64,000 nt of DNA. Origin: an uncultured Roseburia sp. GTDB lineage: Bacteria > Bacillota > Clostridia > Lachnospirales > Lachnospiraceae. Numbering within the stretch: the stretch's first letter is position 1; each line of letters starts with the position of its first letter. Below the pieces are notes generated by a model. It had not been told where the DNA came from. It searched no databases and saw nothing but the letters and a program-made list of their open reading frames with translations. The position numbers and the translations under genes were made by a program. This document shows, piece after piece, positions 38,620 to 50,900 of this stretch. The stretch covers positions 109,818 through 173,817 of the forward strand of contig CANPGM010000001.1 of assembly GCA_947573605.1 (NCBI GenBank), given 5' to 3'.

Positions 38620-41600
38620 ATGGAGAAAAACAGAATACGTCCGGTGAAAGCCGGAAAAGGCATGCGTATGAGTTACTCAAGACAGAAAGAGGTATTGGAA
38701 ATGCCGAATCTGATAGAGGTCCAGAAGGATTCCTATCATTGGTTTTTGGACGAAGGCTTAAAAGAGGTTCTGGACGATATCTCTCCAATTGCTGATTACA
38801 GCGGTCATCTGAGTCTGGAATTTGTTGATTTTACACTTTGCGAGGATGATGTGAAATATACGATCCCCGAATGTAAGGAAAGGGATGCGACCTATGCCGC
38901 GCCTTTAAAAGTGAAAGTCAGACTTCACAACAAAGAGACGGATGAAATCAATGAACATGAGATATTCATGGGCGATCTTCCATTGATGACGGAAACGGGC
39001 ACTTTTGTGATTAACGGTGCGGAGCGTGTCATTGTAAGCCAGTTGGTTCGTTCTCCCGGTATTTATTACGGGATTGCACACGACAAAGTAGGTAAAACTC
39101 TGTATTCCTGTACCGTCATTCCAAACCGCGGAGCATGGTTGGAATATGAGACAGATTCCAATGACGTATTCTATGTTCGTGTTGACAGAACCAGAAAGGT
39201 TCCGATTACGGTATTAATCCGTGCGCTCGGCATCGGAAGTAATCAGGAAATTGTTGATATGTTCGGTGAGGAGCCGAAGATTATCGCAAGCTTCGGCAAG
39301 GATGTTGCAACGAACTATGAAGAAGGACTTCTCGAATTATATAAGAAAATCAGACCAGGCGAGCCGCTTACGGTAGAAAGTGCGGAGAGCCTTATTTCTG
39401 CGATGTTTTTTGACCCGCGAAGATACGACCTGGCTAAGGTGGGACGTTATAAATTCAATAAAAAACTTGCTTTAAAGAATCGTATCAGAGGACAGGTTCT
39501 TGCAGAAGATGTAATAGATATTACAACGGGTGAAATTATTGCCGAGGCAGGCGCGGAGGTAAGCAGAGAGCTTGCAGACGAGATTCAGAACGCTGCCGTA
39601 CCCTACGTCTGGATTCAGGGAGAGAGCAGGAACATGAAAGTGCTTTCTTCTATGATGGTGGATTTACGGCATTTTGTCGATTGTAATCCGAAGGATCTTG
39701 GGATTACGGAACTGGTATATTATCCGATCCTTGCTCAATTAATGGAAGAGTATACGGATTTGGAAGAGTTAAAAGAAGCGATCAAAAAAAATGTACACGA
39801 TCTGATTCCAAAGCATATTACAAAGGACGATATTTTTGCGTCTATCAACTACAATATGCATTTAGAATACGGAATCGGAAATGACGACGATATCGACCAC
39901 CTCGGAAACAGACGTATCCGTGCGGTGGGCGAATTATTGCAAAACCAGTACAGAATCGGCCTTTCCCGTATGGAGAGGGTGGTTCGAGAGCGTATGACAA
40001 CGCTTGATTTGGAGGGGATTTCTCCGCAGAGCTTGATTAATATAAAACCGGTTACTGCGGCGGTAAAGGAGTTTTTTGGTTCTTCACAGCTTTCTCAGTT
40101 TATGGATCAGAATAATCCGCTCGGAGAACTGACGCATAAACGGCGTCTTTCCGCTCTGGGACCGGGCGGCTTGTCAAGAGACCGCGCCGGATTTGAAGTC
40201 CGCGACGTGCATTATTCCCACTATGGAAGAATGTGCCCGATTGAGACGCCCGAAGGTCCGAACATTGGTCTGATTAACTCACTGGCAAGTTATGCAAGAA
40301 TCAACGAGTACGGTTTTATCGAAGCGCCGTACCGTAAAATAGATAAAAGCGATCCGAAGAATCCGCGCGTGACGGACGAAGTGGTTTATATGACTGCAGA
40401 CGAAGAAGATAACTATCATGTGGCTCAGGCAAACGAGGCGCTTGATGCGGAGGGACATTTTGTCCGTAACTCCGTTTCGGGCCGCTATCTGGATGAGACG
40501 CAGGAGTATGAAAAATCCATGTTTGATTATATGGATGTTTCGCCGAAAATGGTATTTTCCGTTGCTACCGCATTAATTCCGTTTTTGCAGAATGACGATG
40601 CAAACCGCGCGCTTATGGGATCGAATATGCAGCGTCAGGCCGTTCCGCTTTTGACGACGGAAACGCCGGTTGTTGGTACGGGTATGGAGACGAAGGCGGC
40701 CGTGGATTCGGGCGTATGCGTGATTGCGAAAAACTCAGGTGTTGTAGAAAGCTCCGAGTCCAATCAGATTTCGATTCGAAACGAGGACGGCGGCAGAGAC
40801 GTATATAAATTGACTAAATTTTCACGAAGCAATCAGTCAAACTGTTACAACCAGAGACCGATTGTTTTTAAAGGCGACCGCGTAAAGGCGGGCGAGGTAA
40901 TTGCGGACGGACCGTCGACTTCCGACGGAGAACTTGCGCTCGGAAAAAATCCGCTGATCGGATTTATGACATGGGAAGGCTACAATTATGAGGACGCCGT
41001 TCTGCTAAGCGAGAGACTGGTGCAGGACGATGTTTATACTTCGATTCATATTGAAGAGTACGAGGCGGAGGCGCGCGATACGAAGCTGGGACCGGAAGAG
41101 ATTACAAGAGACGTGCCTGGCGTCGGTGACGATGCATTAAAAGATTTGGACGAAAGAGGAATTATCCGTATCGGGGCGGAAGTCCGCGCCGGAGATATTC
41201 TGGTAGGAAAAGTAACGCCGAAGGGCGAGACAGAGCTGACGGCCGAAGAACGTCTGCTCCGTGCGATTTTCGGTGAAAAGGCGAGAGAAGTTCGCGATAC
41301 CTCTTTGAAGGTGCCGCACGGCGAATACGGTATTGTTGTAGATGCAAAAGTATTTACGAGGGAAAACGGAGATGAATTATCTCCCGGAGTGAATCAGGCC
41401 GTGCGTATTTATATCGCGCAGAAGAGAAAGATTTCCGTCGGCGATAAAATGGCGGGCCGCCACGGAAATAAGGGTGTCGTTTCCCGCGTGCTTCCGGTAG
41501 AGGATATGCCGTTCCTTCCGAACGGACGTCCGCTGGATATTGTGTTAAATCCGCTCGGTGTACCTTCCCGTATGAATATCGGACAGGTGCTGGAGATTCA

Positions 41601-42486
41601 CTTGAGTCTCGCAGCGAAAGCGCTTGGTTTTAATATTGCCACTCCGGTATTTGACGGTGCGAAGGAAATAGATATTCAGGATACGTTAGAGCTTGCAAAC
41701 GATTATGTAAACTTGGAATGGGAAGTTTTTGAAGAGAAATATAAAGACATACTGAATGAAAAAGTAATGAAGTACTTATGGGAGAACAGGGAACACAGAT
41801 CCGTGTGGAAGGGGGTTCCGATTTCCCGCGATGGTAAGGTTCAGCTTCGCGACGGCCGTACCGGAGAGCCGTTTGATTCTCCGGTTACAATCGGACACAT
41901 GCACTATCTGAAGCTGCATCATTTGGTAGACGATAAGATTCATGCAAGATCAACGGGACCGTATTCTCTTGTTACGCAGCAGCCGCTCGGAGGCAAAGCC
42001 CAGTTCGGCGGACAGCGTTTCGGAGAAATGGAAGTATGGGCGCTTGAGGCTTACGGCGCGGCGTATACGCTGCAGGAAATTCTTACCGTGAAGTCCGACG
42101 ACGTTGTCGGACGTGTCAAGACGTATGAGGCAATTATCAAAGGAGACAATATTCCTGAACCGGGTATTCCGGAATCCTTTAAGGTACTGTTGAAAGAGCT
42201 TCAGTCGCTTGGTCTTGACGTCAAGGTGCTTGACGACGAGGGAAGCGAGGTAGAGCTGATGGAGACGAGCGAGTATGGCAATACCGATTTGAATTCCATT
42301 ATTACCGGAGATAAGGACTTTGCGTTTGAAGACAGTGAATCGTTTGCACGGGCGGGCTTTACAAAGCAGGAGTTCGATATGGAGAATGAGGAACTGGTTG
42401 ACATAGAGGACGAAGAAGAAGATTTGGATGATGACGACTCTGATTATTTTGACGACGCAGCGGACGATCTTCTTGACGAAGAATAG
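38620..42486 (+). CDS. rpoB: RNA polymerase subunit beta
   Basis: Full-length RpoB; e.g. [44 protein letters not shown]. Confidence 0.99.
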   Translation: MEKNRIRPVKAGKGMRMSYSRQKEVLEMPNLIEVQKDSYHWFLDEGLKEVLDDISPIADYSGHLSLEFVDFTLCEDDVKYTIPECKERDATYAAPLKVKVRLHNKETDEINEHEIFMGDLPLMTETGTFVINGAERVIVSQLVRSPGIYYGIAHDKVGKTLYSCTVIPNRGAWLEYETDSNDVFYVRVDRTRKVPITVLIRALGIGSNQEIVDMFGEEPKIIASFGKDVATNYEEGLLELYKKIRPGEPLTVESAESLISAMFFDPRRYDLAKVGRYKFNKKLALKNRIRGQVLAEDVIDITTGEIIAEAGAEVSRELADEIQNAAVPYVWIQGESRNMKVLSSMMVDLRHFVDCNPKDLGITELVYYPILAQLMEEYTDLEELKEAIKKNVHDLIPKHITKDDIFASINYNMHLEYGIGNDDDIDHLGNRRIRAVGELLQNQYRIGLSRMERVVRERMTTLDLEGISPQSLINIKPVTAAVKEFFGSSQLSQFMDQNNPLGELTHKRRLSALGPGGLSRDRAGFEVRDVHYSHYGRMCPIETPEGPNIGLINSLASYARINEYGFIEAPYRKIDKSDPKNPRVTDEVVYMTADEEDNYHVAQANEALDAEGHFVRNSVSGRYLDETQEYEKSMFDYMDVSPKMVFSVATALIPFLQNDDANRALMGSNMQRQAVPLLTTETPVVGTGMETKAAVDSGVCVIAKNSGVVESSESNQISIRNEDGGRDVYKLTKFSRSNQSNCYNQRPIVFKGDRVKAGEVIADGPSTSDGELALGKNPLIGFMTWEGYNYEDAVLLSERLVQDDVYTSIHIEEYEAEARDTKLGPEEITRDVPGVGDDALKDLDERGIIRIGAEVRAGDILVGKVTPKGETELTAEERLLRAIFGEKAREVRDTSLKVPHGEYGIVVDAKVFTRENGDELSPGVNQAVRIYIAQKRKISVGDKMAGRHGNKGVVSRVLPVEDMPFLPNGRPLDIVLNPLGVPSRMNIGQVLEIHLSLAAKALGFNIATPVFDGAKEIDIQDTLELANDYVNLEWEVFEEKYKDILNEKVMKYLWENREHRSVWKGVPISRDGKVQLRDGRTGEPFDSPVTIGHMHYLKLHHLVDDKIHARSTGPYSLVTQQPLGGKAQFGGQRFGEMEVWALEAYGAAYTLQEILTVKSDDVVGRVKTYEAIIKGDNIPEPGIPESFKVLLKELQSLGLDVKVLDDEGSEVELMETSEYGNTDLNSIITGDKDFAFEDSESFARAGFTKQEFDMENEELVDIEDEEEDLDDDDSDYFDDAADDLLDEE

Positions 42487-42515
42487 GAAGCAGATTAAGA
42501 AAGGGAGTGTCAGAG

Positions 42516-45500
42516 ATGCCAGAATTAATGAATAAAGAGGCGATGAATCAGTCTATTTCCTTCGATGCAATTCGGATTGGCTTAGCATCCCCGGAAAAGA
42601 TAAGAGAATGGTCCCGCGGCGAGGTCAAAAAACCGGAAACGATAAATTACAGAACGTTGAAGCCGGAAAAGGACGGCCTGTTTTGTGAAAAGATATTCGG
42701 ACCGAGTAAGGACTGGGAATGTCACTGCGGAAAATACAAAAAAATCCGTTACAAAGGCGTTGTCTGCGACCGCTGCGGCGTTGAGATTACAAAGGCAAGC
42801 GTCCGGAGAGAACGTATGGGACATATTGAGCTTGCGGCTCCGGTATCCCATATCTGGTATTTTAAGGGAATCCCGTCCCGCATGGGATTGATTCTTGACT
42901 TGTCTCCGAGGACGTTGGAGCGTGTTTTGTATTTTGCTTCTTATATTGTATTGGACGGTGGAAATACTGCGCTGCAGTATAAACAAGTGCTTTCCGAGAG
43001 CGAATATCAGGACGCCAGAGAGCAATACGGAAGCGCGTTCCGTGTAGGAATGGGCGCTGAGGCAATCTGGGAATTGTTAAAGGCGATTGATCTTGAAAAG
43101 GATTCCGCCGAATTAAAAGCGGAGCTTGAGGGAGCGTCCGGTCAGAAGCGCGCGAGAATTATTAAGAGACTGGAAGTGGTAGAAGCATTTCGTGAATCGG
43201 GTAATAAACCGGAATGGATGATTATGACGGTAATCCCGGTTATTCCGCCGGATTTACGCCCGATGGTGCAGTTGGACGGCGGACGTTTTGCAACCTCCGA
43301 TTTAAATGATTTATACAGAAGAATTATTAACAGAAATAACCGGTTAAGAAGACTGTTAGAGCTTGGCGCGCCGGACATCATTGTCCGTAATGAAAAGCGT
43401 ATGCTGCAGGAGGCCGTGGATGCTTTAATCGACAATGGCCGTCGCGGACGGCCGGTTACGGGACCGGGAAACCGCGCGTTAAAGTCTTTATCCGATATGT
43501 TAAAAGGAAAGTCCGGCCGTTTCAGACAGAACCTTCTTGGGAAGCGCGTAGACTATTCCGGACGTTCGGTTATCTGTGTAGAGCCGATTTTAAAGATATA
43601 TCAGTGCGGGCTTCCAAAAGAGATGGCAATCGAACTGTTTAAACCTTTTGTAATGAAGGAATTGGTTGCAAACGGAACGGCTCACAATATTAAGAGCGCC
43701 AAAAAAATGGTAGAACGCCTTCAGACAGAGGTTTGGGACGTGTTGGAAGATGTCATTAAAGAGCATCCGGTTATGTTAAACCGTGCTCCCACACTGCATC
43801 GTCTCGGTATTCAGGCTTTTGAACCGATTCTTGTAGAAGGAAAGGCAATTAAGCTTCATCCGCTGGTATGTACGGCATTTAACGCCGACTTTGACGGCGA
43901 TCAGATGGCGGTGCATCTTCCGCTTTCGGTAGAAGCGCAGGCGGAGTGCCGGTTTATGCTTTTATCGCCGAATAATCTGCTGAAGCCGTCCGACGGAGGT
44001 CTTGTAGCAATTCCTTCTCAGGATATGGTGCTCGGTATTTATTATTTGACGCAGGAGCGTCCGGGCGCGAAAGGGGAAGGCAAGGCATTTAAAAATGTAA
44101 ACGAAGCGATCCTGGCTTATGAAAACGGGGCGTTGACGCTGCATTCCAGAATTAAAGTCCGTATGACCAGGACAATGCCGGACGGAAGGGTATTAAGCGA
44201 TACGGTAGAATCTACGCTCGGCCGTTTTATTTTCAATGAAATCATACCGCAGGATCTCGGCTTTGTGGATCGAAGCGTACCCGGAAATGAGTTAAAGCTG
44301 GAAGTGGATTTTTTGGTTGCCAAAAAGCAGAATAAGCAGATTCTGGAAAAGGTGATTAACATTCACGGCGCGACCAGGACGGCGGAAGTACTGGACGCGG
44401 TTAAGGCAATGGGTTATAAATATTCCACAAGAGCCGCAATGACAGTATCTATTTCCGACATGACGGTGCCTCCGCAGAAGCCGGAGATGATTCAGGCGGC
44501 GCAGGATACCGTAGACCGGATTACCAAGCAGTATAAGCGAGGCCTTATTACAGAGGAAGAGCGTTATAAGGAAGTAGTAGAGACATGGAAAGAAACGGAT
44601 GATGAATTGACGCATGCTTTGCTTTCCGGACTTGATAAATATAATAATATTTTCATGATGGCGGATTCCGGTGCGCGTGGTTCCGACAAGCAGATTAAGC
44701 AGCTTGCGGGTATGCGCGGATTGATGGCTGATACGACGGGACGTACAATCGAGCTGCCGATTAAGTCGAACTTCCGTGAAGGTCTTGACGTATTGGAGTA
44801 CTTTATGTCGGCGCACGGCGCGCGTAAAGGTCTTTCGGACACGGCGCTGCGAACGGCGGACTCCGGTTATCTGACAAGGCGTCTGGTAGATGTTTCTCAG
44901 CATATGATTGTCCGCGAATCCGATTGCTGTGAAGGCAGGAACAGAGAAATTCCGGGCATGTGGGTAACTGCATTTATGGACGGCAAGGAAGAAATCGAAA
45001 GCCTTCAGGAACGTATTACAGGACGGTTTTCCTGTAACACCATCTGTGACAAAGACGGAAACGTCATTGTAAAGGCAAACCATATGATTACGCCGAAGCG
45101 TGCGGCTGCGGTCATGAGCCGGGGCGTCGACGAAAATGGAGAAGCAATTAAAAAAGTAATGATTCGTACGGTATTATCCTGCCGTTCGCATATGGGCGTA
45201 TGTGCAAAATGTTACGGGGCTAATATGGCAACCGGACAGGTGGTACAGGTCGGTGAGGCAGTCGGTATTATTGCGGCGCAGTCAATCGGCGAACCGGGTA
45301 CGCAGCTTACGATGCGTACGTTCCATACCGGTGGCGTTGCCGGAAACGATATCACGCAGGGTCTTCCCCGTGTCGAGGAAATTTTTGAAGCAAGAAAGCC
45401 GAAAGGACTTGCAATTATTACTGAGTTCGGCGGTGTTGCCACAATTAAAGACACCAAAAAGAAACGCGAGATCATTGTAACCAATAACGAGACCGGAGAG

Positions 45501-46163
45501 ACAAAGGCATATCTGATTCCGTACGGATCCAGAATAAAGATTATGGACGGTGCGTTACTGGAAGCCGGCGACGAGCTGACGGAAGGTTCCGTAAATCCGC
45601 ATGATATTTTAAAAATCAAAGGCGTTCGCGCCGTTCAGGATTACATGCTGCGTGAAGTACAGCGTGTATATCGGCTTCAGGGTGTAGAAATTAACGATAA
45701 GCATATTGAGCTGATTGTACGTCAGATGCTGCAGAAAATACGTGTCGAGACAAACGGCGATTCGGAAATGCTTCCGGGTACTCTTGTGGATGCGCTTGAC
45801 TTTGAAGACGTAAACGAAGCGTTGGAAAGCGAAGGAAAGGAGCCGGCGGACGGAAAGCAGGTACTGCTTGGAATTACAAAGGCATCGCTTGCTACAAATT
45901 CGTTCCTTTCGGCAGCTTCCTTCCAGGAAACGACAAAGGTTCTGACAGAGGCGGCAATCAAGGGAAAAGTGGACCCGTTAATTGGTATGAAAGAAAATGT
46001 AATTATTGGTAAGCTGATTCCGGCCGGAACGGGAATGAAACGATATCGCAATATAAAACTGGACTCGGATATTGACGAGGAAGAATATTTGTTTGACGAT
46101 TTCGACGAATACGAGGAACTTCAGGAGGAGTCATTTCGGGAAGAAATGATTTTAGAAGAATAG
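42516..46163 (+). CDS. rpoC: RNA polymerase subunit beta'
   Basis: [16 protein letters not shown] catalytic motif; [22 protein letters not shown] zinc site. Start at ATG 42516 preferred over GTG 42507. Confidence 0.98.
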   Translation: MPELMNKEAMNQSISFDAIRIGLASPEKIREWSRGEVKKPETINYRTLKPEKDGLFCEKIFGPSKDWECHCGKYKKIRYKGVVCDRCGVEITKASVRRERMGHIELAAPVSHIWYFKGIPSRMGLILDLSPRTLERVLYFASYIVLDGGNTALQYKQVLSESEYQDAREQYGSAFRVGMGAEAIWELLKAIDLEKDSAELKAELEGASGQKRARIIKRLEVVEAFRESGNKPEWMIMTVIPVIPPDLRPMVQLDGGRFATSDLNDLYRRIINRNNRLRRLLELGAPDIIVRNEKRMLQEAVDALIDNGRRGRPVTGPGNRALKSLSDMLKGKSGRFRQNLLGKRVDYSGRSVICVEPILKIYQCGLPKEMAIELFKPFVMKELVANGTAHNIKSAKKMVERLQTEVWDVLEDVIKEHPVMLNRAPTLHRLGIQAFEPILVEGKAIKLHPLVCTAFNADFDGDQMAVHLPLSVEAQAECRFMLLSPNNLLKPSDGGLVAIPSQDMVLGIYYLTQERPGAKGEGKAFKNVNEAILAYENGALTLHSRIKVRMTRTMPDGRVLSDTVESTLGRFIFNEIIPQDLGFVDRSVPGNELKLEVDFLVAKKQNKQILEKVINIHGATRTAEVLDAVKAMGYKYSTRAAMTVSISDMTVPPQKPEMIQAAQDTVDRITKQYKRGLITEEERYKEVVETWKETDDELTHALLSGLDKYNNIFMMADSGARGSDKQIKQLAGMRGLMADTTGRTIELPIKSNFREGLDVLEYFMSAHGARKGLSDTALRTADSGYLTRRLVDVSQHMIVRESDCCEGRNREIPGMWVTAFMDGKEEIESLQERITGRFSCNTICDKDGNVIVKANHMITPKRAAAVMSRGVDENGEAIKKVMIRTVLSCRSHMGVCAKCYGANMATGQVVQVGEAVGIIAAQSIGEPGTQLTMRTFHTGGVAGNDITQGLPRVEEIFEARKPKGLAIITEFGGVATIKDTKKKREIIVTNNETGETKAYLIPYGSRIKIMDGALLEAGDELTEGSVNPHDILKIKGVRAVQDYMLREVQRVYRLQGVEINDKHIELIVRQMLQKIRVETNGDSEMLPGTLVDALDFEDVNEALESEGKEPADGKQVLLGITKASLATNSFLSAASFQETTKVLTEAAIKGKVDPLIGMKENVIIGKLIPAGTGMKRYRNIKLDSDIDEEEYLFDDFDEYEELQEESFREEMILEE

Positions 46164-46184
46164 TTTCAGGAAAAAAACAGGAAA

Positions 46185-46218
46185 GGAAATCGGCTGTATG
46201 TAAGCCGGTTTCCTTTTG
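46185..46218 (+). terminator. Terminator after rpoC
   Basis: GGAAATCGGCT-N7-AGCCGGTTTCC-TTTT. Confidence 0.75.
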
Positions 46219-46306
46219 CTATTTTATATAATAGGAAATTCCTCCTTGCGGAGGAATCTTAAATTAAAATAGCCCGCTGGAGGCGGGCATGAAAAAAAGA
46301 CGGTTA

Positions 46307-46492
46307 CTAAAAGAGGTTTATATAGAAGCCTTCCTCTGGTTCGCTGCCATCCCAGTCGTCATCTTCAGTTAGAAAATAGTGCATGTCCAATAAATCCGAA
46401 TCGGTCATGCCTTTTACAAGTTTTGCGGTCATACCATCCGGTGGATTTTTGATATATTTGTTGCGAAGTTCCTCTAGAGCTTTAGCGTTCAT
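46307..46492 (-). CDS. Small acidic hypothetical protein carried with the IS91-like element
   Basis: MNAKALEELRNKYIKNPPDGMTAKLVKGMTDSDLLDMHYFLTEDDDWDGSEPEEGFYINLF, ~57 nt downstream of the transposase on the same strand. Confidence 0.55.
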   Translation of the reverse strand: MNAKALEELRNKYIKNPPDGMTAKLVKGMTDSDLLDMHYFLTEDDDWDGSEPEEGFYINLF

Positions 46493-46548
46493 AACTGATA
46501 CCTCCCTGTCTGCGAATAAATATAGTATGAGGCAGACGAGAGAATAAA

Positions 46549-47688
46549 TCAAGCGGAACGGCATTTTGCGTTTGCCCTTTCGTAAAGTTCTTCCAGAGAA
46601 ACACGCTTGTGATTATAGTAAACATCTGTCAGGGACATTGTATGTTTGCAGTTAGGACAGCAAAGTGGGTCATATCCGAAAGAAATGAGTATGTTGTTGC
46701 GCCACATGGTAAAGCTTTGGATAGTTTTACGCTTGGATTTATGAATTGCAAGGGTAAGCGTCTTATCTTTTTCGCGATGACGGGCATACAGACCGTAATA
46801 GCGGGTCATTTTGTAGTGAGGCTCAGGTATGTGCTGAATCAAAAGGGATATGAAGTCCAGAGCCGGTATTGTTTTCTTTACAAAAACATTGTCTTCGTGA
46901 CGGTTGTAATGGAAAGTGACATTCTCGCCATCATAAGAATCAATGCGGCTTAGTGCAATGACAGGGCGTCCAAGATAGCGGCTGATATATTTGATAACAG
47001 TCTTTGTATCGCAGAGGTTAGGTTTGGCATAAACATAGAAGCCATTTTTGTTCTTTTTGTAGATGGCAGCTTTGGCTTTTTTGAAAGAGGGGCCGATTTT
47101 CTTTTCCATTTCATTAAGTAAAGCAGTCTGAAAGGATTTGCGAAGAAGAGTGTAGCTAAAGTGTTTTACGACACGCCAGAAGCCATCGTCGGAGAAACCG
47201 CCTTGCGTGATGAGACAATGAATATGGGGGTTCCATTCCAGAGGGCGTCCGAAAGTATGAAGAACACAGATGAAACCGGGAACAAAGTTTTTTGATTTGT
47301 TGATTTCATGGAACATACGGAGAACAACGCTTCTGACTGCGTTAAAAAGGCAGTCGAGAAGGGAACGGTCTTCGAGAAAGAAATGGCGCAGTTGTTCATC
47401 AATTGTGAAAACACAGTGTCTGTGCGTGCATTGAATCAGTTTAAAAGACATGGCATTGGAACGTTCCTGACAGTATTTCACACCGCAAGTCGGGCAGAAA
47501 CGGCTTTTACAACGGAAAGGAACGTATTTCAACATCCCACATTTGGAGCAGGCGTACATAGCGCCGCCAAAAGAAGGGTCACCACAGTTAATCATCTTGT
47601 CGACGTTAGTAATGACGGCCTGACGAGGATGTAAAATATATAACATTTCTTCATAATGGTCAGTAAAAATTTCTTGGAGTATATTCAT
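46549..47688 (-). CDS. IS91 family transposase (N-terminal zinc-binding, HUH Y-transposase)
   Basis: CSKCGMLKYVPFRCKSRFCPTCGVKYCQER zinc-ribbon; EWNPHIHCLITQGG HUH-like motif; MTRYYGLYARHREK; C-terminal CCPNCKHTM. Confidence 0.9.
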   Translation of the reverse strand: MNILQEIFTDHYEEMLYILHPRQAVITNVDKMINCGDPSFGGAMYACSKCGMLKYVPFRCKSRFCPTCGVKYCQERSNAMSFKLIQCTHRHCVFTIDEQLRHFFLEDRSLLDCLFNAVRSVVLRMFHEINKSKNFVPGFICVLHTFGRPLEWNPHIHCLITQGGFSDDGFWRVVKHFSYTLLRKSFQTALLNEMEKKIGPSFKKAKAAIYKKNKNGFYVYAKPNLCDTKTVIKYISRYLGRPVIALSRIDSYDGENVTFHYNRHEDNVFVKKTIPALDFISLLIQHIPEPHYKMTRYYGLYARHREKDKTLTLAIHKSKRKTIQSFTMWRNNILISFGYDPLCCPNCKHTMSLTDVYYNHKRVSLEELYERANAKCRSA

Positions 47689-47805
47689 AATATTATTATG
47701 AAGGAAAAAGTAAGAAAAGGAAACCCCACCCCTCAAGATTGAGGGGCAGGGGAGCTGAATAGGCGAAGCCTATTTTTTATTCGCGTATATTTTTCGAAAA
47801 GATAT

Positions 47806-47832
47806 TAAACATTCAGTCACTTGTGCCGATAA
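47806..47832 (+). promoter_or_regulatory. Sigma-28 (SigD/FliA) promoter upstream of giant surface protein
   Basis: TAAA-CATTCAGTCACTTGT(15)-GCCGATAA, exact match to consensus. Confidence 0.85.
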
Positions 47833-47905
47833 ATGAGATAAGGAATTGTGTACCATACAGAATTGGGAATCAGTTTTCATGAAAAGAAAACAAGGAGAGA
47901 TGCTT

Positions 47906-50900
47906 ATGTACAAGGATGTAGGAAAGAGGGTTTTAGCGATCGCTGTGGCGATCTGCCTTGTGGTTACGCTGGTGAATATACCGGGGATCGAAGTAAAGGC
48001 GGACCCGGCTAAGGTTTATCACGACTACATGTATGGAGAGAACGGAGATGCCGGCTATGTGGCTGCAAATACGGCGGCTGCGATTTTTAAGGCGGACAGA
48101 AACGACTCCGGAGGGGCGGAGCTTTTATCGGGTGTATCGTTTGACGTACATGCGGAAAACGGAGAAGCTTTTGCCGGAGCATCGGCAAATGTATCGGTTT
48201 ACGCCGGTCCGGTTTCGGGGGATCCCGAAAGCGGTGTCTTTTTGTGTTCAAATGAAAGCTATTCGCTGGTAGAGGGAACCAATGAATTGTCGTTTGGCGC
48301 CTCCTCTGCGAAATTAAATAACGGTGAATTTTATGCAGTGGTTGTCACTTTAAACGGAGACGGATTATCCTTTTATACGGACTCCTTTTCCGAGACGGGC
48401 TGCACCTATATAAAAACGGAAGACGGAAGCTGGAAGGATATGGGGACGGAAGAAAAAAGCGTTACAATCCGAACCACTACGTATGATGAACCGTTTCTGG
48501 ATCCGATTAAGGAAAGCATAGTGGAGCGCGTTACGGATTTTGTATCCAATCTCATGGCTCCGCAGGAAGTTTCCCTTACAATAACCAGAGAAGAAGAGTT
48601 TGCAGAAGAAGTTTCGGCTGAGAATCCTTCTGAGGAAGAGAGTACGGATGCCGCTGCAGAAGGAGACGAAACTCCCGTTACGGAAGACGAACTGATTTGG
48701 GAAGAGGGAGCTACTTTTGATATCGGTATTGACGGGGAGAAAAAAGAAGGCGAGGCAAACGTTAATATCGGAGAAACGGCTGGAACGGACGCAAATAATC
48801 CGGCGGCTCCGACAGATACTTCTGGCGGAGGTCAGAAGACGATCGCTTTAAATGTATCCGAACTTACGCTTGCAGAAAATTATACGTTTACGCTGAAAGC
48901 TACCAATCTGCAGGCGAACAGAGTCTATGAGTGGAAAATTGCCGATTCGTCTCCGGCTGATGCAGTTGGCTTTGTCGGTGCGGACGGAACCATTTCCTCT
49001 TCGGCGGAGGGTGACGCGGTTACGGTAAAGGCATTGAAAGCAAATGCCAATGTAATACAGGTAGACGTTAGAGAGTACGAAATAATTCCTCCCGTTCCGC
49101 CGCTGACAAAACCGACCCGAAGGCTTACCGGAGTCGGCGGCTGCAAGATTACAGTAGTAGAAAAGTTTTTGGAAGTAAGTCTTGACAGCATTGACGACGT
49201 GACTTATACGGGATCGGAGCAAAAGGCAAAGGTTGTTGTAAGAGAGAAGGAAAGCGGAAAGATTATTCCGGATACTTCTAATGCATATAGTGTAAATTAT
49301 AACGGAGATCTCGTAAATGCCGGAACGATTGAAGTTACGGTAACGGGAAATAACACCGGTTATACCGGAAGCGATACAAAGACGTATCGTATTCTGCCGA
49401 AAGCCATTGACGAAACCTTTATCAATGGCGAGATTGCAATTGAGAATGTCGGAACGCTGACACAGGAAGGCATTGAAAATATCATTGCCGATAAGATTCT
49501 TTATAATGCGGTGAACCCGGACGGTACAACCACGCCGGTGCTTCTGACGAAAAATACGGATTACAGTCTGGTAAACTGGGAGGCGGATTTTGCGGAAGCC
49601 GGCGAGCACAAGGTGACGATGGTTGCGCTTGAGGGCGGTAACTATACCGGAAGTATCGAAATTACTTACAGTATCCGTAAAAGCATTGCGGATACCCAGA
49701 ATGCGGATGTAATTGTTGCACCGGGCAATTTTAACGGAGCGTACACTTATACCGGAGAAGAAATCATCCCTTCCGTAACTGTAAAATATGCGGGAAAAGT
49801 ATTGAAACCGGATGAGGATTATACGATTGAGTTTTTTGATAATACAAACGCGGGTTCCGCTACGATTCACATTGTCGGAATCAACGATTACTGCGGTGAA
49901 GTAGAAAAGAACTTTGATATTGCGCCGAAGTATATTTCAAACTATGATATGTCCCTGTTTTCTGTTGATGTTTTGCCAATCGAATTCCCGGTTGCTGCAA
50001 GGCCGGATTCGGCGGACGACCCGATTCCCGTACCGGAGTATACGGTAAGTTACAGAGGAAATGATCTTGTAAAGGGTACGGATTATACCGAGAGCGAAGT
50101 AAGAATTACGGCAGGAACAAATGTTCTGGACGCGACGAAGGCAGAGATTACGATTACAGGTAACGGTAATTTTACCGGAGAGCGGACGCTTGTTTTTAAT
50201 GTCGGCACGGATATTCAGAAATATATTGACGATAATGGTTTTGTTATTGATCTGGGAATACAGCAGCCCTATATTTACACAGGGCAAGTGGTTTCCTTAG
50301 AGAATGTTACGATTGGCGATCTGGTACAGAATGTTGACTTTACGGTAGAATGTCAGTCGAGAGATGTGGGAACGGCAAATGTATATATCCGCGGTATCGG
50401 AGCATACGGAGGAGTTTACCATATGAATGGCGATCCTGCCCTGCCGTCTGCTACATTCGAAATTGCAGCAAGAGACTTAAGTCAGATGGACGATGCTTGT
50501 TTTGTTCTTCCGACAAAACGGGTGGACTATTCGAAAGACCCGGAGAAAATGAAGCCGGAAGTATCGGTTGTCTTTATGGGCAACAGCATTGATCCGGCTG
50601 AGTATATTGTGGAATATGACGCGGTTCTGGCAGTCGGAACACATTCGATTAAAATTAAGGCAAACAGCAGCAATCTTACCGGGGAAAAGACAATTCAGTA
50701 TGAAATTGTAAGAGTAAACCTTACAAAGAACAATACGACGGTTGAACTTCCCGAAGATTACCGTTATACAGGAAAACCGATTGATATCAGAAAAGACGCC
50801 GTAATTAAGTGCAACGGTGAAACGCTGGAAATTGGCGTTGATTATGAAATTATCTATGTGACGGACGGCGAAAGCGAAGATGATTATCAAACCGGAATCG

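Larger units (their letters stand above)
46225..47790 (-). mobile_element. IS91-like insertion element (ends approximate)
   Basis: IS91-type transposase plus terminal/subterminal hairpins: ATTCCTCC-TTGC-GGAGGAAT (46238-46257), GCCCGC-N5-GCGGGC (46272-46288), CCCCTCAA-GA-TTGAGGGG (47729-47746), AATAGGC-GAA-GCCTATT (47758-47774). Confidence 0.65.

Noticed and set aside
44292-45083. 263-aa minus-strand ORF in rpoC
   Set aside because: Shadow ORF opposite a conserved rpoC frame; no recognisable protein motif.
49463-49472. GCCGATAAG inside the giant gene (sigma-28 -10-like)
   Set aside because: No TAAA at the correct 15-nt spacing; coding sequence coincidence.
48848-49870. 340-aa minus-strand ORF inside the giant surface protein gene
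   Set aside because: Antisense shadow of a strongly supported coding frame; low-complexity Arg/Ile/Asn-rich translation without domain features.
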